Positions 55,235 to 63,202 of a DNA stretch of 64,000 bases are shown here, piece after piece. The position numbers and the translations under genes are program-made. The notes below the pieces were generated by a model. It was not told the origin of the DNA, ran no database searches, and saw only the letters and a list, made by a program, of their open reading frames with translations. The stretch comes from Candidatus Binatia bacterium (GTDB taxonomy: Bacteria > Desulfobacterota > Binatia > HRBIN30): assembly GCA_937925685.1 (NCBI GenBank), contig CALAMI010000010.1:1-64000 (forward strand), written 5' to 3'. Numbering within the stretch: the stretch's first letter is position 1; the number at the start of each line of letters is the position of its first letter.

Positions 55235-56431
55235 TCAATCTGGGCTTCGCAAAATCATGGCACTTGTTGCGACGCCGGCTGCCCCCGTGACTAAAACCGC
55301 CTGACAGTTTGGTACTTGATTCCAGGAAGTACCGCGAATTTGGCGCACGCCTTCGAGAATCAGGTTAAAACCGTGCACGTATGCCTCGGACAGGCCACCT
55401 CCTGAGGTCAGCACGGGCAACTCCCCACCCAGTTCGATTCGGCCCCCCTCGGTGAACGGGCCCCCTTCCCCGCGTGGGCAAAAACCGTAATCTTCTAAAC
55501 CCATGATTACCAGCGGCGTGAACGCGTCGTAGAGTTGGGCGCAGTCGATGTCCTTCGGTGTCAACTCCGCACGCTGCCACAGCAGGCGGGCGCAAAATAC
55601 CGCCGTTGTCTCCATATCTTTCGTGTTGTTGTAGTTGGCGAGGTGAACCGGATTCGGCCCGCTGGCCTGGGCGACGGAATGAACGAGGACTGGTTTTTGT
55701 CGCAAATCCCGGGCCCGCTCGATCGATGTAACCACACATGCCAGGGCCCCGTCGGTTTCCAAGCAGCAGTCGTAAAGGCAAAGGGGGTAGCTGATCATGC
55801 GGCTGGTGAGATACGTCTGCAAGTCGAGCGGGCGCCCGCGCATCATCGCGTAAGGGTTGTTGTGCGCGTGCTTGCGGGCGGCAATCGCTACATTGGCAAA
55901 GTGTTCGCGCTTGGTACCGTAGAGATACATGTGACGGTGGGCGTAAAGTCCGATGATGTCAACTGGGCGGATTAGTCCCCACGGCAGATAGAGCGACTTG
56001 TCATCTCGGGCGATTCCGCGCTCTCGGGCCCACGGGCGCGATGTTTTCGCCCCACGGTTGCGTGCACGGTGACAAACAACCACCGATGCTAGGCCAGTGG
56101 CGATGGCCGCGGCCGCGTGCATCACAGTTGCCGCCAAAGCCCCTCCCCCGTAAGAAATCTTGTCCCACCAGCAGAGGTTCTCCACTCCTAGCCGGCGGGC
56201 AATGGTTACCTCATGAGTGGCTTCCATTTCGAACATACTCATGCCATCGACATCTGCTGCATGGAGCCCGGCGTCTTCCAAGGCCATCTGGATCGCCTCT
56301 ACCGCTGTGTCGGCGATTGGACGGCCGATATCCTTGGCGAAGGGCAAATGCCCAATGCCGACAATAGCAACCCGATCGCGGATGCGCTGAAAGAGGTCAG
56401 GATCCAGGGAATCGCTGGCGACCAGAGCCAT
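55235..56431 (-). CDS. Thiolase-like protein, Ltp2-type (non-thiolytic acyl-CoA aldolase candidate)
   Basis: 398 residues. Thiolase fold features are present (VAIVGIGHLPFAKDIGRPIA, LEDAGLHAADVDGMSMFEM, CLYDCCLETDGALACVVTS, CAQLYDAFTPLVIMGLEDYG), but the nucleophilic cysteine of the CASG loop is missing: the segment reads KISYGGGALAATVMHAAAAI. The GHP histidine is replaced by SGGGLSEAYVHGFN, the pattern of the lipid-transfer-protein aldolases such as Ltp2 in steroid side-chain degradation. That group uses tyrosines for retro-aldol cleavage and needs a DUF35 partner. The start follows GAGGTGG. The hydratase gene lies 48 bases upstream. Confidence 0.87.
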   Translation of the reverse strand: MALVASDSLDPDLFQRIRDRVAIVGIGHLPFAKDIGRPIADTAVEAIQMALEDAGLHAADVDGMSMFEMEATHEVTIARRLGVENLCWWDKISYGGGALAATVMHAAAAIATGLASVVVCHRARNRGAKTSRPWARERGIARDDKSLYLPWGLIRPVDIIGLYAHRHMYLYGTKREHFANVAIAARKHAHNNPYAMMRGRPLDLQTYLTSRMISYPLCLYDCCLETDGALACVVTSIERARDLRQKPVLVHSVAQASGPNPVHLANYNNTKDMETTAVFCARLLWQRAELTPKDIDCAQLYDAFTPLVIMGLEDYGFCPRGEGGPFTEGGRIELGGELPVLTSGGGLSEAYVHGFNLILEGVRQIRGTSWNQVPNCQAVLVTGAAGVATSAMILRSPD

Positions 56432-56479
56432 GGCCGGTGGCCACCTCGTCCGGGGTGTCTAGAGCCGCTATCCGAGCAC

Positions 56480-57280
56480 TCATGTGGGGTCTACGAAACG
56501 GGGGGAACGTTTCTCGAAATTTGCTTGCACGGCCTCGACTTGATTTGGTTTGCCGATCAGCGAGAGCTGTAGCTGCTGTTCGAGCTCTAAGCCGTCGCGG
56601 ATTGATCCCAAGGTCGCCTCGTTCCAAAGCCGCTTTGCAGCCCGAATGGCATCCGGAGACCGAGCGGCGATTTCCTTGGCCAGAGTCAGCGCTTCACTAA
56701 AAGGATCGGGCGCGCAACGCGTGGCAAGGCCGATACGCACGGCTTCTTCTCCCCCTACGATCCGTCCGGTAAACGTAAGCTCCTTGGCCAAGTCAAGCCG
56801 CATCAAGCGCCGCAAGGTTTGGGTACCACTCATGTCGGGGATGAGTCCCCATTTGATCTCCATGATCGAAAGCTGTGCCTCAGGTGCCACAATGCGAATG
56901 TCCGCACCGAGAGCGAGTTGCAAGCCCCCGCCAAAGGCGACACCATGGACGGCAGCGATGACCGGCACAGGAAGTTCCTGCCACACCCAGGCAACGTGTT
57001 GTGCCAGGTTCCCGGCTCTCCCTTCCCGCCGGGTCAATAATTCACTTCCCCCTGAGCTATCAGCCATAGCGGCAAAGGCACCAAAATCGAGGCCAGCGCA
57101 AAATGCTCGCCCCGCACCCCGTAAGATGATTACTCGCAGCGCGGCGTTGGTGTGCAGAGCCTCGGCGGCATGCGCGATAGCCCCAAACATCTCTAAGTCG
57201 AGGGCGTTGAGTTTTTCTGGCCGATTTAGAGTGACGACCGCAATCCCGTCTTGAAACTCGGTGACAACTCGAGTGCTCAC
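56480..57280 (-). CDS. Enoyl-CoA hydratase/isomerase family protein
   Basis: 266 residues from GTG 57280, selected because AAAGGAGAG lies about seven bases upstream; the frame is open to 57661, but that overlaps the divergent DUF35 gene and lacks family similarity. Oxyanion-hole segments are GAGRAFCAGLDFGAFAAMAD and HGVAFGGGLQLALGADIRIV. The usual Glu pair is partly changed: SIMEIKWGLIPDMSGTQTL has Asp and Met where hydratases often have Glu-Gly. It may therefore be an isomerase or hydratase of unusual acyl-CoAs. It starts the minus-strand acyl-CoA operon. Confidence 0.92.
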   Translation of the reverse strand: MSTRVVTEFQDGIAVVTLNRPEKLNALDLEMFGAIAHAAEALHTNAALRVIILRGAGRAFCAGLDFGAFAAMADSSGGSELLTRREGRAGNLAQHVAWVWQELPVPVIAAVHGVAFGGGLQLALGADIRIVAPEAQLSIMEIKWGLIPDMSGTQTLRRLMRLDLAKELTFTGRIVGGEEAVRIGLATRCAPDPFSEALTLAKEIAARSPDAIRAAKRLWNEATLGSIRDGLELEQQLQLSLIGKPNQVEAVQANFEKRSPRFVDPT

Positions 57281-57409
57281 GGTTGCTCTCCTTTCCAAAT
57301 GGAGTGCTCGCATACTGGCAGGAGAAAGAAAAGCGTAGCCAGTTCCGTACCTTGGGTTTTCGGGGAGGTTACTTGACGAACAAACGTTCATTGGCTTAGG
57401 CAAAACGCC
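57281..57409. promoter_or_regulatory. Divergent promoter region with GAAC-N4-GTTC dyad
   Basis: This 129-base gap separates divergent acyl-CoA operons, so it should hold both promoters. TTGACG (57373-57378) is a plausible -35 for the plus-strand operon, but no good -10 lies at 16-18 bases. A dyad GAAC-AAAC-GTTC (57378-57389) overlaps it. The shape resembles operators of TetR-type fatty-acid regulators in general form only; no regulator gene is nearby. Confidence 0.35.
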
Positions 57410-57847
57410 ATGATCCAAAAACGAAGAGTGCCGATCAAAGGCGGGTACTTCAGCATTCCTGAAGATCCGCTGGAGCCCCCGCGGTTGTTGGGCAGTCGCT
57501 GTCAGCGATGTGGCGAGCACTATTTTCCACGGCGGGCGATTTGCGCCAGGGCGGATTGTCTTTCCGACGACCTGGTGGACGTGGCACTGGGTCCCGAGGG
57601 TACCCTCTATAGCTTTACATTCGTTCACATGCCCCTGTTCGGCTCGAGTAATTTGGAACACATGGATGGCTACGGCGTCGGCCAGATCGACCTCCCTGAG
57701 GGGCCAAGGGTGCAGCTCCCCTTAGCCGGTCACAAGGAGGACTACTTCATCGGCCAGCGAGTCATCGCAGAACTGGATAAAATGCGGGAGGATGGGGATA
57801 CAGAGGTCGTGATCGTCCGCTTTCGTCCAACGGGGGACAAGAAATGA
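57410..57847 (+). CDS. DUF35 OB-fold protein with intact zinc ribbon
   Basis: 145 residues. The ribbon is GSRCQRCGEHYFPRRAICAR then ADC: Cys31, Cys34, Cys45 and Cys50. The OB-fold follows (LVDVALGPEGTLYSFTFVHM, GVGQIDLPEGPRVQLPLAGH, FIGQRVIAELDKMREDGDTE). DUF35 proteins act as subunits of thiolase-like enzymes and of MaoC-type hydratases (ChsH2), binding acyl-CoA. The stop overlaps the thiolase start by four bases, a common coupling in this pair. Confidence 0.94.
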   Translation: MIQKRRVPIKGGYFSIPEDPLEPPRLLGSRCQRCGEHYFPRRAICARADCLSDDLVDVALGPEGTLYSFTFVHMPLFGSSNLEHMDGYGVGQIDLPEGPRVQLPLAGHKEDYFIGQRVIAELDKMREDGDTEVVIVRFRPTGDKK

Positions 57848-58986
57848 GAAACGTAGCCGTGCTGGGTGTGGGCATGTACCGCTTCGGCATGGGGGATGTG
57901 CCAAATGCGGTGATGGCCCGAGAAGCCGGTCTGGCAGCATTGCGCGATGCAAACCTTTCGTTCCGGGATGTGCAAGCAGCTTACGTGGGGCACATTTTTG
58001 CCCCGGTGATGAGCGCGGTCCGGGTGATGAAAGAGTTTGGTTTGACGGGTTTGCCAGTCCAACACGTGGAGAATGCTTCAGCCACAGGGTCGGCGGCGTT
58101 CCGCGAAGCGTGTCTTCAGGTCGCATCGGGTCGATATGATGTGGTCATGGCGCTGGGCTTTGACAAGATGACGACCATGATCCAGCAGACGACGCAAGGT
58201 ACGGCTCCGGAGAACATGGAAGATGCGATCCTACCTGCTGCGTTTTTCGCCTTGTGGGCCACGCGCCGGATGCATGAGCGAGGAATGAAACCGGAGCATT
58301 TGGCAAAAATCGCGGCAAAAAATTGGAACAACGCTGCGTTGAACCCTATGGCGCAACGGCAGACTCAGGAGCAGATGACACCGGAGCGGGTGCTACGTTC
58401 CCGGATGGTTGCGTGGCCGTTAACCACGATGATGTCTTGCCCCATGGGAGACGGTGCCGCATGCGCCATCGTGGGTTCAGTGGACTTAGCCAGGAAACTG
58501 CGGCCGGAACGGCCGGTGGTGCGTGTGGTTGCCTCTGCGTTGCAGACCGAAAAGTACGCCCCCGGCCATCTGTTCATGGGACCGGTTGTTGGCCCGGCGC
58601 AGATGACCATTGATACCGCCGCCCAAGCTTACAACGAGGCGGGGATTGGCCCGGAAGACTTGGACTTAGTCCAAGTACACGACGCTTTCGCGATTGAGGA
58701 ACTCGAATATTACGAACTCCTCGGACTTTGTAAACCGGGTGAAGCCGAGAAGTGCATCGATCTAGGCGACTTCGAACTGCACGGGCGGCTACCCGTCTCC
58801 ACGGACGGTGGGCTCATTGCTCGTGGCCACCCTGGAGGACCTACAGGTTTGGCACAGATCTGGGAAACGACACTACAACTGCGAGGAGAAGCTGGAAAAC
58901 GGCAGGTCAATGGAGCCCGTGTCGGCCTTTGTCACATGATGGGTGGCGGCAGCGTTTGTGTCATCCATATCCTGCAGCGGGATTAG
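57844..58986 (+). CDS. SCP2-type thiolase-like protein with Cys-to-Ser at the nucleophile position
   Basis: 380 residues. Thiolase segments are NVAVLGVGMYRFGMGDVPNA, ALGFDKMTTMIQQTTQGTAP, QVHDAFAIEELEYYELLGLC and STDGGLIARGHPGGPTGLAQ, where His329 of the GHP motif is kept. The nucleophile loop reads VENASATGSAAF, so Ser79 stands where thiolases have Cys, and the HDCF signature of SCP2 thiolases is HDAF. The end GLCHMMGGGSVCVIHIL keeps a Cys in the second active-site region. Thiolytic activity is therefore doubtful; aldol chemistry or a noncatalytic acyl-CoA binding role is possible. It is coupled to the DUF35 gene upstream. Confidence 0.88.
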   Translation: MRNVAVLGVGMYRFGMGDVPNAVMAREAGLAALRDANLSFRDVQAAYVGHIFAPVMSAVRVMKEFGLTGLPVQHVENASATGSAAFREACLQVASGRYDVVMALGFDKMTTMIQQTTQGTAPENMEDAILPAAFFALWATRRMHERGMKPEHLAKIAAKNWNNAALNPMAQRQTQEQMTPERVLRSRMVAWPLTTMMSCPMGDGAACAIVGSVDLARKLRPERPVVRVVASALQTEKYAPGHLFMGPVVGPAQMTIDTAAQAYNEAGIGPEDLDLVQVHDAFAIEELEYYELLGLCKPGEAEKCIDLGDFELHGRLPVSTDGGLIARGHPGGPTGLAQIWETTLQLRGEAGKRQVNGARVGLCHMMGGGSVCVIHILQRD

Positions 58987-58990
58987 CGTT

Positions 58991-59821
58991 ATGCCCGTGT
59001 TCTGGGGGAACGTACCAACAGAACGGCCGGTGCGACGCGAGCTGCTGGTGCGGCTGCAGCAAAGTCTTTCTCCCCAGGCTTGGCGTCGGCCGCAGTGCCC
59101 GCTGGTCCGTGCCGGTGCGACCGGTCGCGGACAAAGTTTGCTCGTTGTCGCCTGGACGGCACAAATGCTTGCGGTTGAACGAGCGGCGGGAGTACGCTTC
59201 TTGCGGAAAGCTGGGATTCAGCCGGGTTATCGCGTAGCGAACACACTGCCCGGAGCGCTGGTTACCCCGGGAAGCCTCTTGCTCGGCGACGTGGTTGAGG
59301 CCCTTGGTGGCCTCGATGTTCCCCTCGGTGCAATCACTGGTATGGAGAGTGCCCTAGCCTCCTGGGAGCTTTTGCGTTTGGTCGAACCTCACGCCTTGGT
59401 GTTGGAGGTAACGACGGCACCCACGTTCTTTGCTGCGGCACCAACCCAGCGGGAGTGGTTTTTTAACGTTTTGGTTTGGCTCCATCGCGAGGTACCGGAT
59501 GCCTGGCCTGTACTGCCGGAACATGTGCGGGCGAAGGATACGATGCATTGGCTTACTGTTCCAGAGGTGCAGTGCTTTTTTGCGTATTCCTGTGGCGACG
59601 GCCATTTTCACTTGGATGAGTTATTGAGCCCACGAGTGATCGATCCCGGTACTCTTTCTCCCGCGCCCCGCGGTTTTTTGGAAGTTACGTGGTATGACGC
59701 GGAACAAGGCATGCTTTCCTACCTCGTGCCCTGGATGGTCGCGATCGAGCACGGAGAGTGTCCTCAAGGCAAACAGGCCGCCATTCGTTTATTGGACGCT
59801 GCCTGCGGGGACGTTGACTGA
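58991..59821 (+). CDS. Shrunken phenylacetate-CoA-ligase-like (ANL) protein lacking catalytic motifs
   Basis: 276 residues from ATG 58991 (a frame open to 58943 lies inside the thiolase gene). The body follows the PaaK core: RAGATGRGQ (40-48) at the P-loop place (normally SSGTTGKP), then RKAGIQPGYRVANTLPGALV (72-91), GDVVEALGGLDVPLGA (99-114), LVLEVTTAPTF, and CGDGHFHLDELLSPRVIDPG (201-220) ahead of GFLEVTWYDAEQGMLSYLVP. In PaaK these flank the YGxTE and YRTGD motifs; here they read WLTVPE and YLVPW, without the catalytic Glu-Thr and Asp. The C-terminal lid domain is missing and the chain ends in ECPQGKQ. The frame is uninterrupted and in operon, so it is a maintained pseudoenzyme or a very diverged enzyme. 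Homology is judged by eye. Confidence 0.65.
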   Translation: MPVFWGNVPTERPVRRELLVRLQQSLSPQAWRRPQCPLVRAGATGRGQSLLVVAWTAQMLAVERAAGVRFLRKAGIQPGYRVANTLPGALVTPGSLLLGDVVEALGGLDVPLGAITGMESALASWELLRLVEPHALVLEVTTAPTFFAAAPTQREWFFNVLVWLHREVPDAWPVLPEHVRAKDTMHWLTVPEVQCFFAYSCGDGHFHLDELLSPRVIDPGTLSPAPRGFLEVTWYDAEQGMLSYLVPWMVAIEHGECPQGKQAAIRLLDAACGDVD

Positions 59822-59860
59822 ATTAGGATTAGGGTCTCAGGGACGGAAATACTCCTGCCG

Positions 59861-61051
59861 ATGGATTTGCGCCTCACATCGTCCGAGATCGCTTTCCGGG
59901 AGAAGATCCGTACCTGGCTTCAAGAGAACCTACCTCCCGGTTGGGGGACACCGAGTTATCGGGCCCCTTCCACTCCTGAGGAGCAAGTGGCCTTTGCTCG
60001 GAAGTGGCAGAGGAAGCTGTTCGATGGTGGCTGGGCGGGTCTGACGTGGCCTAAAGAGTACGGGGGATGCGGTGCTAGCGTGATCGAGCAACTGATTTAC
60101 AACGAAGAATATGCTCGCGCCGCAGCGCCGGACATCTTATGTCTGAAAATTGGCCTGAGTTTGGTTGGTCCAACCCTCATTGCTTGCGGTACGGAGGAGC
60201 AAAAGCGTCGATTCCTAGCGCCGATCTTGAGGGGTGAGGAAATTTGGTGCCAAGGGTTCTCGGAACCCAACGCGGGCTCGGACTTGGCTTCGGTCCGCAC
60301 CCGCGCGGAATTGAACGGAAGCGAGTTTATTGTCACCGGGCAGAAGATTTGGACCAGTGTGGCACGATACGCGGATTGGTGCATGTTAGTGACACGCACT
60401 CGGTCGGACGGATCAAAACACCATGGCCTCACCTTTTTACTCGTGGACATGAAAAGCGCAGGAATTACTGTTCGGCCGCTCCGGGAGATGACGGGGGAAG
60501 CGTGGTTCAACGAAGTGTTTTTCGAGGAAGTGCGCGTGCCCTGTGCAAACGTTGTTGGCCAAGTTGACCGAGGCTGGGATGTCGTGCTGACCACGCTCGG
60601 CCACGAGAGAGCTGGGACAACCCCCCACGTTCGCTTACAGGCGGAAGTCCGACGGCTAGCCCGGTTGGCACGGGATACATTCCGCGGTCAGGAGACGGCG
60701 GCGTGGGTCCCGGTGATTCGCCAAAGGCTAGCTCAATCGTGGATTGAAACCAGCATCTTGCGGCTCAGTGCGTACCGCAATGTGAGCCGGTTGTCGCGTA
60801 CCGGCGTGCCGGGACCGGAGGGATCGATTCTAAAATTGTTTTGGAGCGAACTCGAGCAACGGCTGAAAGATACCGCATGCGAACTGTTGGGAATGGCAGG
60901 CACCCTGGGGCAAGAGGATGCCCGATGTGTGGATGGAGGCTTTTGGTGCCACGAACTGTTGTGGTCGCGATCTGCGACGATTTATGCTGGCACCTCAGAA
61001 ATTCAACGCAACATCATTGCACAGCGGGTGCTCGGCTTACCAAGAGGTTGA
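59861..61051 (+). CDS. Acyl-CoA dehydrogenase
   Basis: 396 residues from ATG 59861. It oxidises acyl-CoA to enoyl-CoA with FAD. FAD and substrate segments are present: AGLTWPKEYGGCGASVIEQL, WCQGFSEPNAGSDLASVRTR, FIVTGQKIWTSVARYADWCM, GEAWFNEVFFEEVRVPCANV and ATIYAGTSEIQRNIIAQRVL. The last motif and the full-size C-terminal helical domain argue for an active enzyme. The position after the thiolase/PaaK-like genes suggests it works on the same acyl-CoA. A glutamate base cannot be pinned by eye. Confidence 0.94.
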   Translation: MDLRLTSSEIAFREKIRTWLQENLPPGWGTPSYRAPSTPEEQVAFARKWQRKLFDGGWAGLTWPKEYGGCGASVIEQLIYNEEYARAAAPDILCLKIGLSLVGPTLIACGTEEQKRRFLAPILRGEEIWCQGFSEPNAGSDLASVRTRAELNGSEFIVTGQKIWTSVARYADWCMLVTRTRSDGSKHHGLTFLLVDMKSAGITVRPLREMTGEAWFNEVFFEEVRVPCANVVGQVDRGWDVVLTTLGHERAGTTPHVRLQAEVRRLARLARDTFRGQETAAWVPVIRQRLAQSWIETSILRLSAYRNVSRLSRTGVPGPEGSILKLFWSELEQRLKDTACELLGMAGTLGQEDARCVDGGFWCHELLWSRSATIYAGTSEIQRNIIAQRVLGLPRG

Positions 61052-61118
61052 GTGCCCGACCGCGCGATGTGATGATTGGTGTGGTCGAGCGGCCTGGTAG
61101 TTGCGGGTAGTAAAATCG

Positions 61119-61664
61119 ATGAGTCCGAAATTTTGTTCCGCGTGCGGCGGGCGTTTAGTGGGCTTGGGTGGTTCCGTGCACTTGCGTTGTGGGACCTGTA
61201 ACGCTGCTCAGTATCGGAGTCCAACCGTTGGCGTTGCTGTCGTGCTCGTGGAGTCAGGACGTGTTCTGCTCGTGCAGCGTGCGCGTGGCCGATACGCAGG
61301 GTTGTGGTGCCTTCCCTGTGGTTACGTAGAGTGGAACGAAGACGTTCGTGATGCGGCACGACGAGAGGTGAAAGAGGAGACCGGGCTAGAGGTTGAGCTT
61401 GTTGGCATTTGCGACGTTCAGTCGAACTTTCACGACCCGGAACGCCAAACCGTGGGAATTTGGTTTTGGGGTCATAGGCAGGGGGGTGCGCTCATTGCGG
61501 GCGACGACGCAAGCGAGGCGAAGTTTTTTTCCTTAGAGGCACTGCCAGAATTAGCGTTCCCCAGTGATCGGAACCTTCTAGCGGATATCCGAGCTGGGCG
61601 GTTCGCGCCGCCGGTGGTGCGGGGGACGGGGAACGATCCGCAAGGCTTAAAGGCCTCGCTCTAG
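61119..61664 (+). CDS. NUDIX hydrolase with N-terminal zinc ribbon
   Basis: 181 residues from ATG 61119 (a TTG at 61101 is open). The N-terminal ribbon has FCSACGGRL and [14 protein letters not shown]; the NUDIX box is [20 protein letters not shown] followed by TGL, matching Gx5Ex7REUxEExGU. Zinc-ribbon NUDIX proteins include NudC-like and ADP-ribose/NAD pyrophosphatases; the substrate cannot be assigned. Its 3' end overlaps the convergent gene by 18 bases. Confidence 0.93.
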   Translation: MSPKFCSACGGRLVGLGGSVHLRCGTCNAAQYRSPTVGVAVVLVESGRVLLVQRARGRYAGLWCLPCGYVEWNEDVRDAARREVKEETGLEVELVGICDVQSNFHDPERQTVGIWFWGHRQGGALIAGDDASEAKFFSLEALPELAFPSDRNLLADIRAGRFAPPVVRGTGNDPQGLKASL

Positions 61665-62471
61665 TGCACGCTGAGTGAACTCGTCGTCGGTGAGGCCAGA
61701 ATCATAGGTTACTTTCGTGAAATCTACGACCGTTCGGCTGCCACTCGATTCGTTGCGCATTTCCATATGGAATGGCGTGGGAATTGACCTAATAAGCCGA
61801 AAGTCGTTGAGGATTAAGGTTTTGAAAGTCTGTCCTTCTTTGTTGGCCATTTCGTACTTGCGAACGAAAAGCTCTTTCGCGTCTATCCATGTACGAATCT
61901 TGCCGTAGCTAATGTCCTTGCCCGTCGGGGTAAATTCCAAGACGTGGCAGGGATTGCCTTCGTGCTCTTCGTCGCGAATGAACGCGACCCGCGCTTCCGT
62001 ATCCTCCCAATCTAGGATTTGAGTAATCACGGCCAGGTCCTCGTAGCTGAAGTCCGTACCAACAAAGCTTTCTCGTTTTGCCGCGCCGCTGATTTGACGA
62101 ATCTTCCCGAGCTCCGGCAAGTAAAGCCACTGCTCATCCTTGCCTTTGGGGTCTGCCCACTGGAGCATGCCTACGCCACGAACATCCTCAGGTGCCGAGA
62201 AGAAGACGATCGAGCGGGTTCGATCGTCTTCATACTTCTTGATCTTAATGACCAAGGCCCGGGATCTCTCGCCCCCGCGGCGATCGATGATTTTGAGTTT
62301 GAGTTCTTGCGTACGATCGTTCCACCTGCGCTCCCCGTCAGCCAACCTCCGGGCCGCTTCGACGATGGCCCGAGCGCGATCCACGTCTTCAGCCAAGGTG
62401 GCGATCGGAAGGCATGCGGGTCCCAAAATCATCAGCAACCACCAATGAAGCGACAGAGCTTTGTTCGTCAT
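61647..62471 (-). CDS. LolA-fold outer-membrane lipoprotein-sorting-like protein
   Basis: 274 residues. A signal peptide ([20 protein letters not shown] then AEDVD) precedes a region rich in beta strands: [74 protein letters not shown], and [20 protein letters not shown]. This is the pattern of the LolA-like family (TP0789-type) found near lipid exporters of the RND class. A lipid-binding periplasmic role is inferred. It overlaps the pgsA start by four bases and follows it in transcription. Confidence 0.88.
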   Translation of the reverse strand: MTNKALSLHWWLLMILGPACLPIATLAEDVDRARAIVEAARRLADGERRWNDRTQELKLKIIDRRGGERSRALVIKIKKYEDDRTRSIVFFSAPEDVRGVGMLQWADPKGKDEQWLYLPELGKIRQISGAAKRESFVGTDFSYEDLAVITQILDWEDTEARVAFIRDEEHEGNPCHVLEFTPTGKDISYGKIRTWIDAKELFVRKYEMANKEGQTFKTLILNDFRLIRSIPTPFHMEMRNESSGSRTVVDFTKVTYDSGLTDDEFTQRALERGL

Positions 62472-63043
62472 CGTTCCTCAGCACAACCTTCTTTCTCACC
62501 ACTGCCATACCCTTGCACCCACAGCAATCCGGTGTACGCGTAGTGCAATCCAGAGGCTGTGGTTGTCGCGGCCGTCACGTACCACAGAGCTTGATTGACC
62601 AGTGCCATTGGCAAGTCGGGGCGGGCAAGCGTGAGTAAAGCGAATCCGATGGTTACCATGCCGAAAAATGTATTGACCTTGCTGATGCCCGACGGGGCAA
62701 CTTCCATCGGTTTAGCGAAGAAGTAGAGCGCAAGGTACCCAGCAAGGATGACCACGTCGCGAGTAGCCACAAGGATGAATAGCCAAACGGGGAGGACACC
62801 GTACCAGGTGAGACTTAAGAAAGAACTCACAACCAACAGTTTGTCCGCAAGCGGATCCAAGCTGGCACCCACGGCACTCTTACTGTTCAGTGCGCGAGCG
62901 AGCGCCCCATCCACCGCGTCGGTCATGCCGGCGAGAAGAAAAAGGGCTAGCGCTTCGGCATAGTGCCCGCCGGTCAGGAAAATGAGGAAGGCAGGCACCG
63001 CGACAATTCGCGCCAGAGTGAGAAAGTTCGGCAAAGTCAGCAT
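62468..63043 (-). CDS. pgsA: CDP-alcohol phosphatidyltransferase, PgsA-like
   Basis: 191 residues, multi-spanning. It makes phosphatidylglycerophosphate from CDP-diacylglycerol and glycerol 3-phosphate if it is a true PgsA. The signature is DAVDGALARALNSKSAVGAS then LDPLADKLL, the DGxxAR(x)8Gx3Dx3D motif, all four acids present. The start MLTLPNFLTLARIVAVPAFL is typical of PgsA. It is co-transcribed with the LolA-like gene. Other CDP-alcohol transferases share the motif, so the name is likely but not certain. Confidence 0.9.
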   Translation of the reverse strand: MLTLPNFLTLARIVAVPAFLIFLTGGHYAEALALFLLAGMTDAVDGALARALNSKSAVGASLDPLADKLLVVSSFLSLTWYGVLPVWLFILVATRDVVILAGYLALYFFAKPMEVAPSGISKVNTFFGMVTIGFALLTLARPDLPMALVNQALWYVTAATTTASGLHYAYTGLLWVQGYGSGEKEGCAEER

Positions 63044-63202
63044 CGTGGGGCGACGTGTCCACTATCCTTGCGGAGACCCTGCTGCAAGGCGGCTGAATGA
63101 GCCCCGGTCTCTCTTGAGGATGGGATCGGTGGAGCGCTAAAAGGCAAGCCTCTTCGACGATCCCTGCTGCTCTTATACTGTTGCTCTCAAGAGGAGGAAC
63201 TC

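Noticed and set aside
57281-57661. N-terminal extension of the enoyl-CoA hydratase frame
   Set aside because: It overlaps the divergent DUF35 gene and has no family similarity; GTG 57280 has an excellent ribosome binding site and gives the usual crotonase N-terminus.
63174-63179. TATACT as a -10 promoter element of the response regulator gene
   Set aside because: No acceptable -35 hexamer at 16-18 bases spacing; mentioned in the gene entry only.
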